Assembly (NCBI GenBank): GCA_002344055.1
Contig: DDTH01000018.1
Span: 62,219 to 126,218 of the forward strand
Origin: Sphingomonadales bacterium UBA2369
Lineage (GTDB): Bacteria > Pseudomonadota > Alphaproteobacteria > Sphingomonadales > Sphingomonadaceae
Direction: 5' to 3'
Length of the DNA stretch: 64,000 nt
The translations under genes were made by a program, and so were the position numbers. This document shows, one piece after another, positions 8,136 to 15,984 of the stretch. How positions within the stretch are numbered: position 1 is the stretch's first letter; each line of letters opens with the position of its first letter. The notes below the pieces were generated by a model. That model was given only the letters and a program-made list of their open reading frames with translations. It had not been told where the DNA came from and did not search any database.

Positions 8136-8623
8136 TTGCCACCAGTGTCCCCGCACAGCGGCACGCCGGCCACATCCCGCGCCTTGGCGGCGGCGGCATT
8201 CCCCTCCTCGCTCCGGAAGAATCGGGCATTGTCCAGTGTCGCGCCGCCCGCGCAATAATAACGCGCACATTCTGCCGAGAGGCTGCGTGTGACGCGCACG
8301 ATGCTGTCTTCGAACTGCGCCTCGAACGCGCAGCTTTCGTCACCGTCGAGCAGCAATGTCAGCCGGTCCCCTTCCCGCCTGACCGCGCCGGACCCGCTGC
8401 AATTGGCATCGCCCCGGCCCCAGGTGATGAAGCCGAAGCTCCCGGCCCGGCCCTCGCGCTCGACCATGCAGAATTGGCCGCGATGCTCACCCTCGGTCTG
8501 CGCATACAGCCCACTTGCCGCCGCGCCGGACCCCGCACCGCCACCCGAATCCGCGCCGCTGCCCCCGCATCCCGCGAGAAAACACGCGGCCATCGCCGCG
8601 GACCACCGAAAACCGCTCATCAT
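8132..8623 (-). CDS. Putative lipoprotein, function unknown
   Basis: A 163-residue protein that begins MMSGFRWSAAMAACF and carries a lipobox FLAGC, followed by a Ser/Gly/Ala-rich linker (GGSGADSGGGAGSG) and a globular domain with several cysteines (FCMVE, DANCSGSG, ESCAFE, ECARYYC). I start it at 8623 because this places the signal peptide at the N-terminus; the reading frame stays open further upstream to 8755, which would add an unlikely arginine-rich leader. No clear ribosome binding site is seen. Its stop codon overlaps the MerR operator palindrome. It is probably periplasmic-side outer-membrane anchored; the family is not recognised. Confidence 0.72.
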   Translation of the reverse strand: MMSGFRWSAAMAACFLAGCGGSGADSGGGAGSGAAASGLYAQTEGEHRGQFCMVEREGRAGSFGFITWGRGDANCSGSGAVRREGDRLTLLLDGDESCAFEAQFEDSIVRVTRSLSAECARYYCAGGATLDNARFFRSEEGNAAAAKARDVAGVPLCGDTGGN

Positions 8624-8747
8624 CAGCGCGCCAAAGCATATCCGGCGGCGTTGGTCAGCCAGTTTCGTGAGACGAAATCGTGACGTAGCGGGGCGACAAA
8701 GCAACCACCCCGCCCTATATGACCGCCACGCCCCTCGCCCGGACCCT

Positions 8748-10229
8748 ATGTACATGTTGACGACGAATCCTTTCGATGCAGAGGCTTACGGCGACAAACT
8801 GCGCGAGGAATGCGGGGTCTTCGGCATCTGGGGCAGTGAGGACGCCGCCGCCGTCACCGCTTTGGGCCTGCACGCCCTCCAGCATCGCGGTCAGGAAGCC
8901 GCCGGCATCACCAGCCGCCATGGCTTGCATTTCCATTCCCACCGCGCAATGGGCCGCGTCGGCGACATTTTCGCCGGCAAGAGCAAGGCGGTCGAGAAAC
9001 TGCCCGGCGAGGCGGCGATCGGCCATGTCCGCTATGCCACGACCGGCGAGACCGCCTTGCGCAACGTCCAGCCGCTCTTCGCCGATCTCGCCGCGGGCGG
9101 CTTCGCGGTCGCGCACAACGGCAATATCTCCAATGCCTTGTTCCTGCGCGCAGAAATGAACCGGCGCGGCTCGATCTTCCAGTCGACCAGCGACACGGAA
9201 GTGATCATCCACCTGGTCGCCACCTCCACCTATCGCGACCTGCTCGACCGCTTCATCGATGCATTGCGCCGGGTCGAGGGCGCCTACAGCCTGGTCTGCC
9301 TGACCGACGAAGGGCTGATCGCCTGCCGCGACCCGCTCGGCATCCGACCGTTGGTGATGGGCAAGCTCGGCGAGGCGATCATCTTCGCCTCGGAGACGGT
9401 GGCGCTCGACATGGTCGGCGCGACCTATTTGCGCTCGGTCGAGCCCGGCGAACTGGTGATCGTCAATGACGAGGGCATCCGCTCGCTGCGTCCGTTCGGC
9501 AACCAGCACCGGCCCCGCCCCTGCATCTTCGAACACGTCTATTTCTCGCGGCCGGACAGCATCGTCGATGGCACGTCGGTTTACTCCGTCCGCAAGCAGA
9601 TCGGCGCGGAACTGGCGCGCGAAAATACGGTCGAGGCCGACATGGTCGTGCCTGTGCCCGACAGCGGCGTGCCCGCGGCCATCGGATATGCGCAGGAAAG
9701 CGGGATTCCGTTCGAACTGGGCATCATCCGCTCGCACTATGTCGGCCGCACCTTTATTCAGCCGGGCTCGGAGGTCCGCCATCTTGGCGTCAAGCTGAAG
9801 CACAATGCCAACAGCGCCCTGATCCAGGGCAAGCGAGTCGTGCTGATCGACGATTCGATCGTGCGCGGCACCACCAGCATGAAGATCGTGCAGATGGTCC
9901 GCGATGCGGGCGCCAGCGAAGTGCATATGCGCATCGCCAGCCCGCCGACCCGGCATTCATGCTTCTATGGCGTCAATACGCCGGACCGCGAGAAGCTGCT
10001 CGCCGCGCAGATGGATGTCGCGGCGATGTGCAAGCATATCGGCGCGGACAGTTTGGGCTTCATCTCGATCGAGGGGCTGTATCGCGCGGTCGGCGAACAG
10101 GTGCGCGAGGAAGCGCGCCCGACCTATTGCGACGCCTGCTTCACCGGCGCCTATCCGACCACGCTGACCGACCAGGAAGATGCGGAGCGCAAGCACCAGC
10201 TCCAGCTGGCGGCGCGCGAGTTCGCTTGA
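8748..10229 (+). CDS. purF: Amidophosphoribosyltransferase
   Basis: A 493-residue enzyme that commits PRPP and glutamine to purine synthesis. A short propeptide precedes the N-terminal nucleophile cysteine in REECGVFGIWG (Cys22 from this start). The PRPP-binding loop VVLIDDSIVRGTTS is present. It belongs to the Bacillus-type branch with iron-sulfur ligand cysteines: RPCIFEHVYF, RHSCFYGV and the pair in YCDACFTGAYP. The start is 8748 or the nearby in-frame ATG at 8754; the choice changes only two residues, and no strong ribosome binding site separates them. An SDR gene follows 32 bases downstream. Confidence 0.95.
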   Translation: MYMLTTNPFDAEAYGDKLREECGVFGIWGSEDAAAVTALGLHALQHRGQEAAGITSRHGLHFHSHRAMGRVGDIFAGKSKAVEKLPGEAAIGHVRYATTGETALRNVQPLFADLAAGGFAVAHNGNISNALFLRAEMNRRGSIFQSTSDTEVIIHLVATSTYRDLLDRFIDALRRVEGAYSLVCLTDEGLIACRDPLGIRPLVMGKLGEAIIFASETVALDMVGATYLRSVEPGELVIVNDEGIRSLRPFGNQHRPRPCIFEHVYFSRPDSIVDGTSVYSVRKQIGAELARENTVEADMVVPVPDSGVPAAIGYAQESGIPFELGIIRSHYVGRTFIQPGSEVRHLGVKLKHNANSALIQGKRVVLIDDSIVRGTTSMKIVQMVRDAGASEVHMRIASPPTRHSCFYGVNTPDREKLLAAQMDVAAMCKHIGADSLGFISIEGLYRAVGEQVREEARPTYCDACFTGAYPTTLTDQEDAERKHQLQLAAREFA

Positions 10230-10261
10230 GCTTTGCGGGCTTTTCGCCCAACCGCCCCCGC

Positions 10262-10975
10262 ATGACCGAAAAGACACTGGAAGGCCGCATCGCCCTCGTG
10301 ACCGGGGCCAGCCGCGGGATTGGCGCGGCGACGGCGGAAGCCTTGGCTGCGGCAGGCGCGCACGTGATCCTGACCGCGCGCACGGCGGACAAGCTGGAGG
10401 CCGTCGAGGAGGCGATCCACGCGGCGGGCGGCACCGCCACGATCGCCCCGATGGACCTGACCGAGACCGATGCGATCGGGAAGCTGGCAGCCGCTGTGAC
10501 CGAGCGCTGGGGCAAGCTCGACATCCTCGTGCTGAATGCGGCGATGCTCGGCACGCTGACGCCGGTCCATTCGATCGACGTGAAGGAATTCTCCAAGCTG
10601 CTCACCCTGAACCTGCTCGCTCCGCAGGCGATGATCGCGGCGTTCGATCCGTTGCTGCGCAAGAGCGAGGCCGGGCGCGTGGTGGCGGTAACGTCCAGCG
10701 TCGGCGCGAAGCCGCGCGCTTATTGGGGCGCTTATGGTGCGTCCAAGGCGGCGCTTGAGACGATCACCCTCGCTTATGGCGACGAGGTGGCACGCCTGAC
10801 CCCGATCCGTGTGGCCATCGTCGATCCCGGCGCAACTGCGACCGTGATGCGGGTCCGCGCCTTTCCGGGAGAGGACCCGGCGACTTTGAAGCAGCCGAGC
10901 GTGGTCGGTGAGGCGATCACCGCTTTGATGGCGAGCGATTTCGAAACCGGGCACCGGCTCGAACTGAGCCGCTAG
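10262..10975 (+). CDS. SDR-family NAD(P)-dependent oxidoreductase
   Basis: A 237-residue short-chain dehydrogenase/reductase. The cofactor-binding motif TGASRGIG is near residue 15 and the catalytic Tyr-Lys pair lies in YGASKAA, with the active-site serine in TSSVGA. The segment LNAAMLGTLTP replaces the usual NNAG motif with the similar LNAA. It follows purF by 32 bases, an arrangement I believe is common in alphaproteobacteria, so co-transcription is likely. The substrate is unknown. Its stop codon interlocks with that of the convergent photolyase gene in CTAG. Confidence 0.9.
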   Translation: MTEKTLEGRIALVTGASRGIGAATAEALAAAGAHVILTARTADKLEAVEEAIHAAGGTATIAPMDLTETDAIGKLAAAVTERWGKLDILVLNAAMLGTLTPVHSIDVKEFSKLLTLNLLAPQAMIAAFDPLLRKSEAGRVVAVTSSVGAKPRAYWGAYGASKAALETITLAYGDEVARLTPIRVAIVDPGATATVMRVRAFPGEDPATLKQPSVVGEAITALMASDFETGHRLELSR

Positions 10976-12342
10976 CCTCGCATCTCCCGCGCAGCCGCGA
11001 GCGCGCGTTCGCGGCCTTCCTTGTGGCCGATGATCTTGGCGGGATAGTTCTTGGGCACGAGCCCGGCCGCTTCCGGATCGTGGATCGCCGGATCGGGGAC
11101 ATCCGCAAGCTCCGGCACCCAGCGGCGGATATAGTCGCCCGCGTCGAACTTCTCCGACTGGCTCAAGGGCGCCATGATCCGGCCGAACATATTGGCGTCG
11201 ACACCGGTGCCCGCGACCCATTGCCAGTTGACGCTGTTATTGCCGTAATCGGCATCGACCAAGCAGTCCCAATACCAGTCGAAGCCGGTGCGCCAGTCAA
11301 TCAGCAGATGCTTGGTCAGGAAGCTCGCGGTGATCATCCGCACGCGATTATGCATCCAGCCCGTCGCCCAGAGCTGGCGCATGCCGGCATCGACGATCGG
11401 ATAGCCGGTCTCGCCCCGCTGCCACGCGCGCAGGTCCGCCGACGCGGCCCGGCCGCTACGCCAAGGCAATCTGTCGAAAGCAGGGCGGCCATTCTCGCCG
11501 CCATAGTCAGGCAAGGCGGTGATGACCCCGGCGGCGAAATCGCGCCAGGCCAGTTCCTTGCGAAACTTGCCAGCGTCGCGATGGCCGTCCAGCGCGTGCC
11601 AGACCGCAGCGGGAGAAATTTCACCGAAGTGCAGGTGCGGCGAGAAGCGCGACGTCCCCTCCTCACCCGGCAGATCGCGGCGCGCCTCGTAATGGCCGAC
11701 CTCGGGCGCAAAATCCTTGGCGCGTTCATGCGCGGCCCCTTCGCCCGGCGTCCACTCGTCGGCAAACCCCTTGGCCCAATCCGGCTTGGACGGCAGCAAT
11801 TCCCAGCTGCCCAGCGCATCGGACTTGGGCCATTTCGACGGCACCGGAATGTGGGTCGGCGCGGGCCGCGGTTCGGGCGGCGGCACATGCTCCTGCAGCG
11901 CCCGCCAGAAAGCAGAATAGACTTTGAACAATGTCCCTGCCCCGGTGCGCACATCGCGCACCGGCGCCAGTGTGCTGGCGTCATGAAGGCAGAGGCGCTC
12001 GCCGAGCCGCTCCTCCGCCTTGCGCCACCACGGCTCGTAATGGCGATTAGCGTGGATCACCCCCGCGCCTGTCTCGGCCATCAGTTCGGTCAGCAATCGA
12101 TCGGCCCGCCCACGCCGAAGGATCAGCCGCGAGCCCTTCTCGCGCAGGCTCGCGTCGAGGCTCTTCAGCGAATGATGCAGCCACCAACGCTGCGCCGACC
12201 CCATCCGGTAGCGCGCCGGCGGCGTCTCATCGTCGAGAATATAGACCGGGATGACCGCCCCTAGGGATGCCGCTGCGGCCAGCGCGGGCTGATCGGCGAG
12301 ACGAAGATCCTGGCGGAACCAGAGAAGTGACGGGGGCGCCAT
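10972..12342 (-). CDS. phrB: Deoxyribodipyrimidine photo-lyase
   Basis: A 456-residue DNA photolyase that repairs cyclobutane pyrimidine dimers with light. The N-terminal antenna domain starts SLLWFRQDLRLADQPAL, and the C-terminal FAD domain contains GYPIVDAGMRQLWATGWMHN, NRVRMITASFL and DYGNNSVNWQWVAGTGVD, all hallmark class I photolyase segments, including tryptophans of the electron-transfer chain. The length is typical (about 450-480). The start ATG is seven bases from one arm of the inverted repeat flanking the GxxExxY gene. The stop overlaps the convergent SDR stop by four bases. Confidence 0.94.
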   Translation of the reverse strand: MAPPSLLWFRQDLRLADQPALAAAASLGAVIPVYILDDETPPARYRMGSAQRWWLHHSLKSLDASLREKGSRLILRRGRADRLLTELMAETGAGVIHANRHYEPWWRKAEERLGERLCLHDASTLAPVRDVRTGAGTLFKVYSAFWRALQEHVPPPEPRPAPTHIPVPSKWPKSDALGSWELLPSKPDWAKGFADEWTPGEGAAHERAKDFAPEVGHYEARRDLPGEEGTSRFSPHLHFGEISPAAVWHALDGHRDAGKFRKELAWRDFAAGVITALPDYGGENGRPAFDRLPWRSGRAASADLRAWQRGETGYPIVDAGMRQLWATGWMHNRVRMITASFLTKHLLIDWRTGFDWYWDCLVDADYGNNSVNWQWVAGTGVDANMFGRIMAPLSQSEKFDAGDYIRRWVPELADVPDPAIHDPEAAGLVPKNYPAKIIGHKEGRERALAAAREMRG

Positions 12343-12348
12343 TATTCG

Positions 12349-12373
12349 CGCACGAAGTCACGAAGGCACGAAG
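12349..12373 (+). repeat. Left 25-bp inverted repeat of the GxxExxY unit
   Basis: The arm consists of three copies of an 8-bp word, CACGAAG plus one variable base, preceded by CG. It matches the reverse complement of the arm at 12787-12811 at 23 of 25 positions. It lies between the GxxExxY stop codon (12374) and the photolyase start codon (12342). Confidence 0.8.
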
Positions 12374-12832
12374 TCATGGAAAGGGCTGGCCCCGGTAATA
12401 ATCTTTCGCGATGCGGCGGATACCATCCTTGAAGCGCCCGGCACCGAAATTCATCAGGAGGCCAAGCTTCAGATCGAGCAGACGCAAATATGTCAGCACC
12501 TGTTTGGCGTGAACCGGCGCATGAGCCTCGGTCGATTTCAACTCGATCAGAAGCTGGTCTTCGACCAGCAAATCCGCCCGAAAACCCTCCTGCAAGATCA
12601 ATCCATTGAAATGGATCGGAACGGATTGCTGCCGCCGCACGGCCAGGCCGCGCTCGGTCAGGAGTTGAAACAGACAAGCTTCATAGACCGATTCGAGCAA
12701 TCCGGGTCCAAGCGTTTCATGGAGCCGGAAACCGCAATCGACGGCAATGCTGGCCAGATTCTCGAGATCGCGATCCAACCTGGCCTCTTCGTGACTTCGT
12801 GGCTTCGTGCGATTCCGGCAATCCCACCGCAA
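12374..12832 (-). CDS. GxxExxY family protein (PD-(D/E)XK-like)
   Basis: A 152-residue protein with the family motif GLLESVY at residues 44-50 and a PD-(D/E)XK-like signature (D87, E97 and K99 in RADLLVEDQLLIELK). The family's biochemical role is not established; nuclease-like chemistry is inferred from the fold assignment I recall. The first codon is TTG directly after the korB stop. Another TTG at codon 19, preceded by GAGGCCAGG, is an alternative start. The N-terminal residues TKPRSHEEA are encoded by the right inverted repeat, a feature I recall from other members whose N-termini read HEGHEE-like. The gene looks inserted between phrB and korB. Confidence 0.85.
   Translation of the reverse strand: MRWDCRNRTKPRSHEEARLDRDLENLASIAVDCGFRLHETLGPGLLESVYEACLFQLLTERGLAVRRQQSVPIHFNGLILQEGFRADLLVEDQLLIELKSTEAHAPVHAKQVLTYLRLLDLKLGLLMNFGAGRFKDGIRRIAKDYYRGQPFP
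12787..12811 (-). repeat. Right 25-bp inverted repeat of the GxxExxY unit
   Basis: This is the partner of the arm at 12349-12373, read on the minus strand as CGCACGAAG-CCACGAAG-TCACGAAG. It lies inside the first codons of the GxxExxY frame, so the repeat is translated. The two arms delimit a unit of 463 bp. Confidence 0.8.
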
Positions 12833-13858
12833 TCAAAGGGTGTGCGGTTCCTTCTCGACCTGCCAAGTCTGGCCCTTGGCGACCAGTTTCTGCAGGTCGG
12901 GCGTCTTGCCTTCGCTGAGCGCGCGGCTCTGCTCGACAATCGCGCTTTCGAACGTGGGGGCGGGATCCTCATAGAGCACGCCAAGCGCCACCGGCCATTC
13001 ACCGCCCAGCGGCATTTCAACCAGCATGTGGGCGACGCCGCGATTGTGCGGTTCGTGCACGATCACCTCGGCAGTCTGCCAGTCGCCATCGACGACATCG
13101 ACGACCTTCAGGCAGAGATGCTGGCGGTCGAGCGCGATGCCCTTCGTGCCGCCTTCGAACAGCATCGGCTGGCCCGCCTCCAGCCAGAGCTGGCGGCCAT
13201 TATTCTCTTTCGCGGTGAAGGGCGCGAAAACGTCATCATTATAGACAATGCAATTCTGGTAGATCTCGACGAAGCTCGCGCCCTTGTGGCCATGCGCGGC
13301 CTTCAGCACCGCAGGCAGATTCTTGTGCACGTCGATGCCGCGGGCGACGAAGCGGGCGCCGGAGCCGAGCGCGAAGGCGCTGGGGCTGACCGGGCGATCC
13401 ACCGAGCCGAACGGGGTCGAGGGCGAGCGCGTGCCAACACGGCTGGTGGGGGAGTATTGCCCCTTCGTCAGACCGTATATTTCGTTATTGAACAGAAGGA
13501 TTTGGCAGTCGAGATTGCGACGCAATATGTGCATCGTGTGATTGCCGCCGATGCTGAGCGCGTCGCCGTCGCCGGTGATGATCCACACGTCCAGGTCGGG
13601 ATTGGCGAGCTTCACCCCGGTCGCGATCGCCGGCGCGCGGCCGTGGATCGTGTGGAAGCCGTAGGTTTCCATATAATAGGGAAAGCGGCTTGAGCAGCCG
13701 ATGCCGGACACGAACACCGTCTTCGCCGGATCGACGCCCAGTTCCGGCAGCGTGCGCTGCACCGCTTTGAGCACTGCATAGTCGCCGCAACCGGGGCACC
13801 AGCGCACTTCCTGGTCGGTGGCGAAATCCTTCGCGGTCAGCTTGACCATCTCGGTCAT
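12833..13858 (-). CDS. korB: 2-oxoacid:ferredoxin oxidoreductase subunit beta (2-oxoglutarate type)
   Basis: A 341-residue thiamine-diphosphate-binding subunit. The expected TPP motif is GDGDALSIGGN (from residue 96) ending near NNEIYGLTKGQ, and iron-sulfur cysteines sit at C21, C24 (WCPGCGDYA), C55 (GIGCSSR) and C203 (QNCIVYND). With KorA it oxidatively decarboxylates a 2-oxoacid, probably 2-oxoglutarate, to the acyl-CoA and reduces ferredoxin. It starts four bases after the stop of a 25-codon membrane microprotein gene that separates it from korA. The GxxExxY gene begins right at its stop. Confidence 0.93.
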   Translation of the reverse strand: MTEMVKLTAKDFATDQEVRWCPGCGDYAVLKAVQRTLPELGVDPAKTVFVSGIGCSSRFPYYMETYGFHTIHGRAPAIATGVKLANPDLDVWIITGDGDALSIGGNHTMHILRRNLDCQILLFNNEIYGLTKGQYSPTSRVGTRSPSTPFGSVDRPVSPSAFALGSGARFVARGIDVHKNLPAVLKAAHGHKGASFVEIYQNCIVYNDDVFAPFTAKENNGRQLWLEAGQPMLFEGGTKGIALDRQHLCLKVVDVVDGDWQTAEVIVHEPHNRGVAHMLVEMPLGGEWPVALGVLYEDPAPTFESAIVEQSRALSEGKTPDLQKLVAKGQTWQVEKEPHTL

Positions 13859-13862
13859 TCGT

Positions 13863-13940
13863 TCAGCCCTTCAACTGCCAGATGATGTAGACGACGACGG
13901 CCAGCATCAGCGCCAGCACGAACACGTTCGGCGGCTTCAT
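13863..13940 (-). CDS. 25-residue membrane microprotein between korA and korB
   Basis: This short frame encodes 25 residues, MKPPNVFVLALMLAVVVYII followed by WQLKG. Residues about 6-21 form one hydrophobic helix flanked by a positively charged N-terminus and a WQLKG tail. Its ATG overlaps the korA stop in an ATGA junction, and only four bases separate its stop from the korB ATG. Such spacing is hard to explain unless the frame is translated, because otherwise korB would lie an unusual 78 bases from korA in an operon of coupled genes. It may be a small subunit or membrane anchor for the oxidoreductase. I do not know a named family. Confidence 0.7.
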   Translation of the reverse strand: MKPPNVFVLALMLAVVVYIIWQLKG

Positions 13941-15811
13941 GCGAGCGCCTCCTCGATTGCCGCCTCGATCTCGGCGATCTTGAACGGTTGCCCGGAAACC
14001 TTGTTAAGCGGTTGGCAGTCCACGAGAAACTGGTCGCGCAGCAAGGTCTTCAGCTGGCCGGTGTTCATCTCCGGAACGATCACCTTGCCGAACGAGCGGA
14101 GAAGATCGCCGAGGCCACTGGCGAGTGGCCAGATGTGGCGGAGATGGACGTGGGCGACGTCCTGGCCGCGGCCCCGCGCGCGGCGCACGGCCTGCGCGAT
14201 GGGTCCGTAGGTCGAGCCCCAGCCAACGATGGCGAGTTTCGCGCCCGCTTCGCCCTGCTCCACGACCTGCTCGGGACAGCCATCGGCAATCCCGAGAACC
14301 TTCTGCGCGCGGATATCGGTCATCGCCTGATGGTTGTCGGGGCTATATTCGATATTGCCGGTATCCAGTTGCTTCTCGATGCCGCCAATGCGGTGGAGCA
14401 GCCCCGGCGTGCCCGGCCGCGCCCAGGGCCGCGCGAGCTTGTTGTCGCGCGCATAGGGCTTGAAGCCGTCCTCCGGCGCTTCCTCGACGAACGCCACCGG
14501 GAATGGCGCATAGCCGCTCATGTCCGGCACCCGCCACGGCTCGGCGGCATTGGCGATATAGCCGTCGGTCAGCAGCATCACCGGGGTCATGTACTGGACC
14601 GCGATCCGGCAGGCCTCGATCGCGCAATCGAACGCGTCGGCGGGCGAACGAGCGGCGATCACCGGCATCGGCGCATCGCCATTTCTGCCGTAAACGGCCT
14701 GATATAGATCGGATTGCTCAGTCTTGGTGGGAAGTCCCGTCGAAGGCCCGCCGCGCTGCGAATTGACGATCACCAAAGGCAATTCGGTCATGATCGCCAG
14801 GCCCATCGCCTCGGTCTTCAGCGCGATGCCGGGGCCGGACGAGGAGGTCACGCCCAGCGAGCCGGCGAAGCTCGCGCCAATCGACGCGGCGATCGCGGCG
14901 ATCTCGTCCTCCGCCTGGAAAGTGGTGACGCCATATTCCTTGTAGCGCGACAGATGGTGCAGGATCGCGCTGGCCGGGGTGATCGGATAGCCCCCAAAGA
15001 ACATCGGCAGGCCAGCCAGTTGCGCGCCCGCGACGAGACCCAGGCTGAGCGCTTCCGCTCCCGTTACAGTGCGGTAGAGGCCCGGCACGGCCGGCGCCGG
15101 ATCGAGGTGATGCTGCTTGAGTGGCTGGCCGATCTCGACCGTCTCGCCGAATGCATGACCGGCGTTCAGCGCCGCGATATTCGCCTCGGCCAGTTCCGGC
15201 GCCTTGGCGAACTTCGTCTTCAGCCAATTCTCGATCGGGGCGCGGTCGCGGTCGAACATCCAGAGCGCCAGCCCCAGCGTCCACATATTCTTGCAGCGCA
15301 GGGCCTCCTTGTTGCCCAAGCCGAACGGCTTCACGCTCTCCAGCGTCAGCTGCGAGATGTTGAACGGCACGACCTGCCACTTGCCTAAGGAGTCATCCTC
15401 TAGCGGATTGGTGTCGTAACCCGCCTTGGCGAGGTTGCGCGCGCCGAATTCGCCTTCGTCGACGATGATCAGCCCGCCGGGCTTCAGATCGGCGACATTC
15501 ACCTTCAGCGCCGCCGGGTTCATCGCCACCAGCACGTCGGGTGCATCGCCGGCGGTCTCGATCGCGGCCGAGCCGAAATTGATCTGGAAAGCAGAAACCC
15601 CGAAAGTCGTGCCCTGCGGCGCGCGGATCTCGGCGGGGAAATCCGGGAAGGTGGCGAGGTCGTTCCCCGCCAAGGCGGTGGACAAAGTGAACTGCCCGCC
15701 GGTCAGCTGCATGCCGTCGCCGCTGTCGCCGGCGAAGCGGACGACGACCGCCTCCGGGACAATGTCGGCATTGGCTTCTTCGGGGGTGAGCAAGTGGGTG
15801 GCGGTCGCCAT
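13937..15811 (-). CDS. korA: 2-oxoacid:ferredoxin oxidoreductase subunit alpha (gamma-alpha fusion)
   Basis: A 624-residue protein joining the gamma domain (VVVRFAGDSGDGMQLTGGQF near residue 22) to the alpha domain (FFGGYPITPASAILHHLS, then QAEDEIAAIAASIGASFAG and TSSSGPGIALK). This layout is typical of KorA/PorA-type 2-oxoacid:ferredoxin oxidoreductases that use TPP and CoA. The start at 15811 (MATATHLLTPEEAN) is chosen because the open frame upstream codes an arginine-rich leader without family match. The 3' end overlaps the microprotein start. Substrate preference for 2-oxoglutarate is inferred from similarity, not proven. Confidence 0.93.
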   Translation of the reverse strand: MATATHLLTPEEANADIVPEAVVVRFAGDSGDGMQLTGGQFTLSTALAGNDLATFPDFPAEIRAPQGTTFGVSAFQINFGSAAIETAGDAPDVLVAMNPAALKVNVADLKPGGLIIVDEGEFGARNLAKAGYDTNPLEDDSLGKWQVVPFNISQLTLESVKPFGLGNKEALRCKNMWTLGLALWMFDRDRAPIENWLKTKFAKAPELAEANIAALNAGHAFGETVEIGQPLKQHHLDPAPAVPGLYRTVTGAEALSLGLVAGAQLAGLPMFFGGYPITPASAILHHLSRYKEYGVTTFQAEDEIAAIAASIGASFAGSLGVTSSSGPGIALKTEAMGLAIMTELPLVIVNSQRGGPSTGLPTKTEQSDLYQAVYGRNGDAPMPVIAARSPADAFDCAIEACRIAVQYMTPVMLLTDGYIANAAEPWRVPDMSGYAPFPVAFVEEAPEDGFKPYARDNKLARPWARPGTPGLLHRIGGIEKQLDTGNIEYSPDNHQAMTDIRAQKVLGIADGCPEQVVEQGEAGAKLAIVGWGSTYGPIAQAVRRARGRGQDVAHVHLRHIWPLASGLGDLLRSFGKVIVPEMNTGQLKTLLRDQFLVDCQPLNKVSGQPFKIAEIEAAIEEALA

Positions 15812-15918
15812 GAACTTCACGGTCCTAAATTCAGATCCCGCGCGTAAGGCCCCGAGCGCGGAAAGAAGAACGCTTAACCTAGGACGGTAGCTCCCCGCCC
15901 GCAATCCGCCAGTGGCGC

Positions 15919-15945
15919 GAAGATGGACGCGAGCGTCCCATCTTC
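15919..15945. repeat. Hairpin-forming inverted repeat between korA and the esterase gene
   Basis: The arms GAAGATGGACGC and GCGTCCCATCTTC pair over 12 positions with one bulged C and a two-base loop. It lies in the 173-base divergent intergenic region. It could be a small repeat element or part of a regulatory site; no U-tract follows. Confidence 0.4.
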
Positions 15946-15984
15946 GTAGGCGTCGCTCCCGCAATCACGAGCCTGTGGGAAAAC

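Noticed and set aside
5954..8683. A 909-codon plus-strand frame opposite the acyl-CoA dehydrogenase
   Set aside because: The frame mirrors the minus-strand coding sequence and has a biased Arg/Gly/His composition; no domain is seen.
12833..13858. korB as pyruvate:ferredoxin oxidoreductase
   Set aside because: The layout (gamma-alpha fusion plus beta, no delta subunit) fits the 2-oxoglutarate type better, though substrate is not proven.
15812..15964. Extended N-terminus for korA
   Set aside because: The leader is arginine-rich with no match to the family; MATATHLLTPEE at 15811 fits the usual start.
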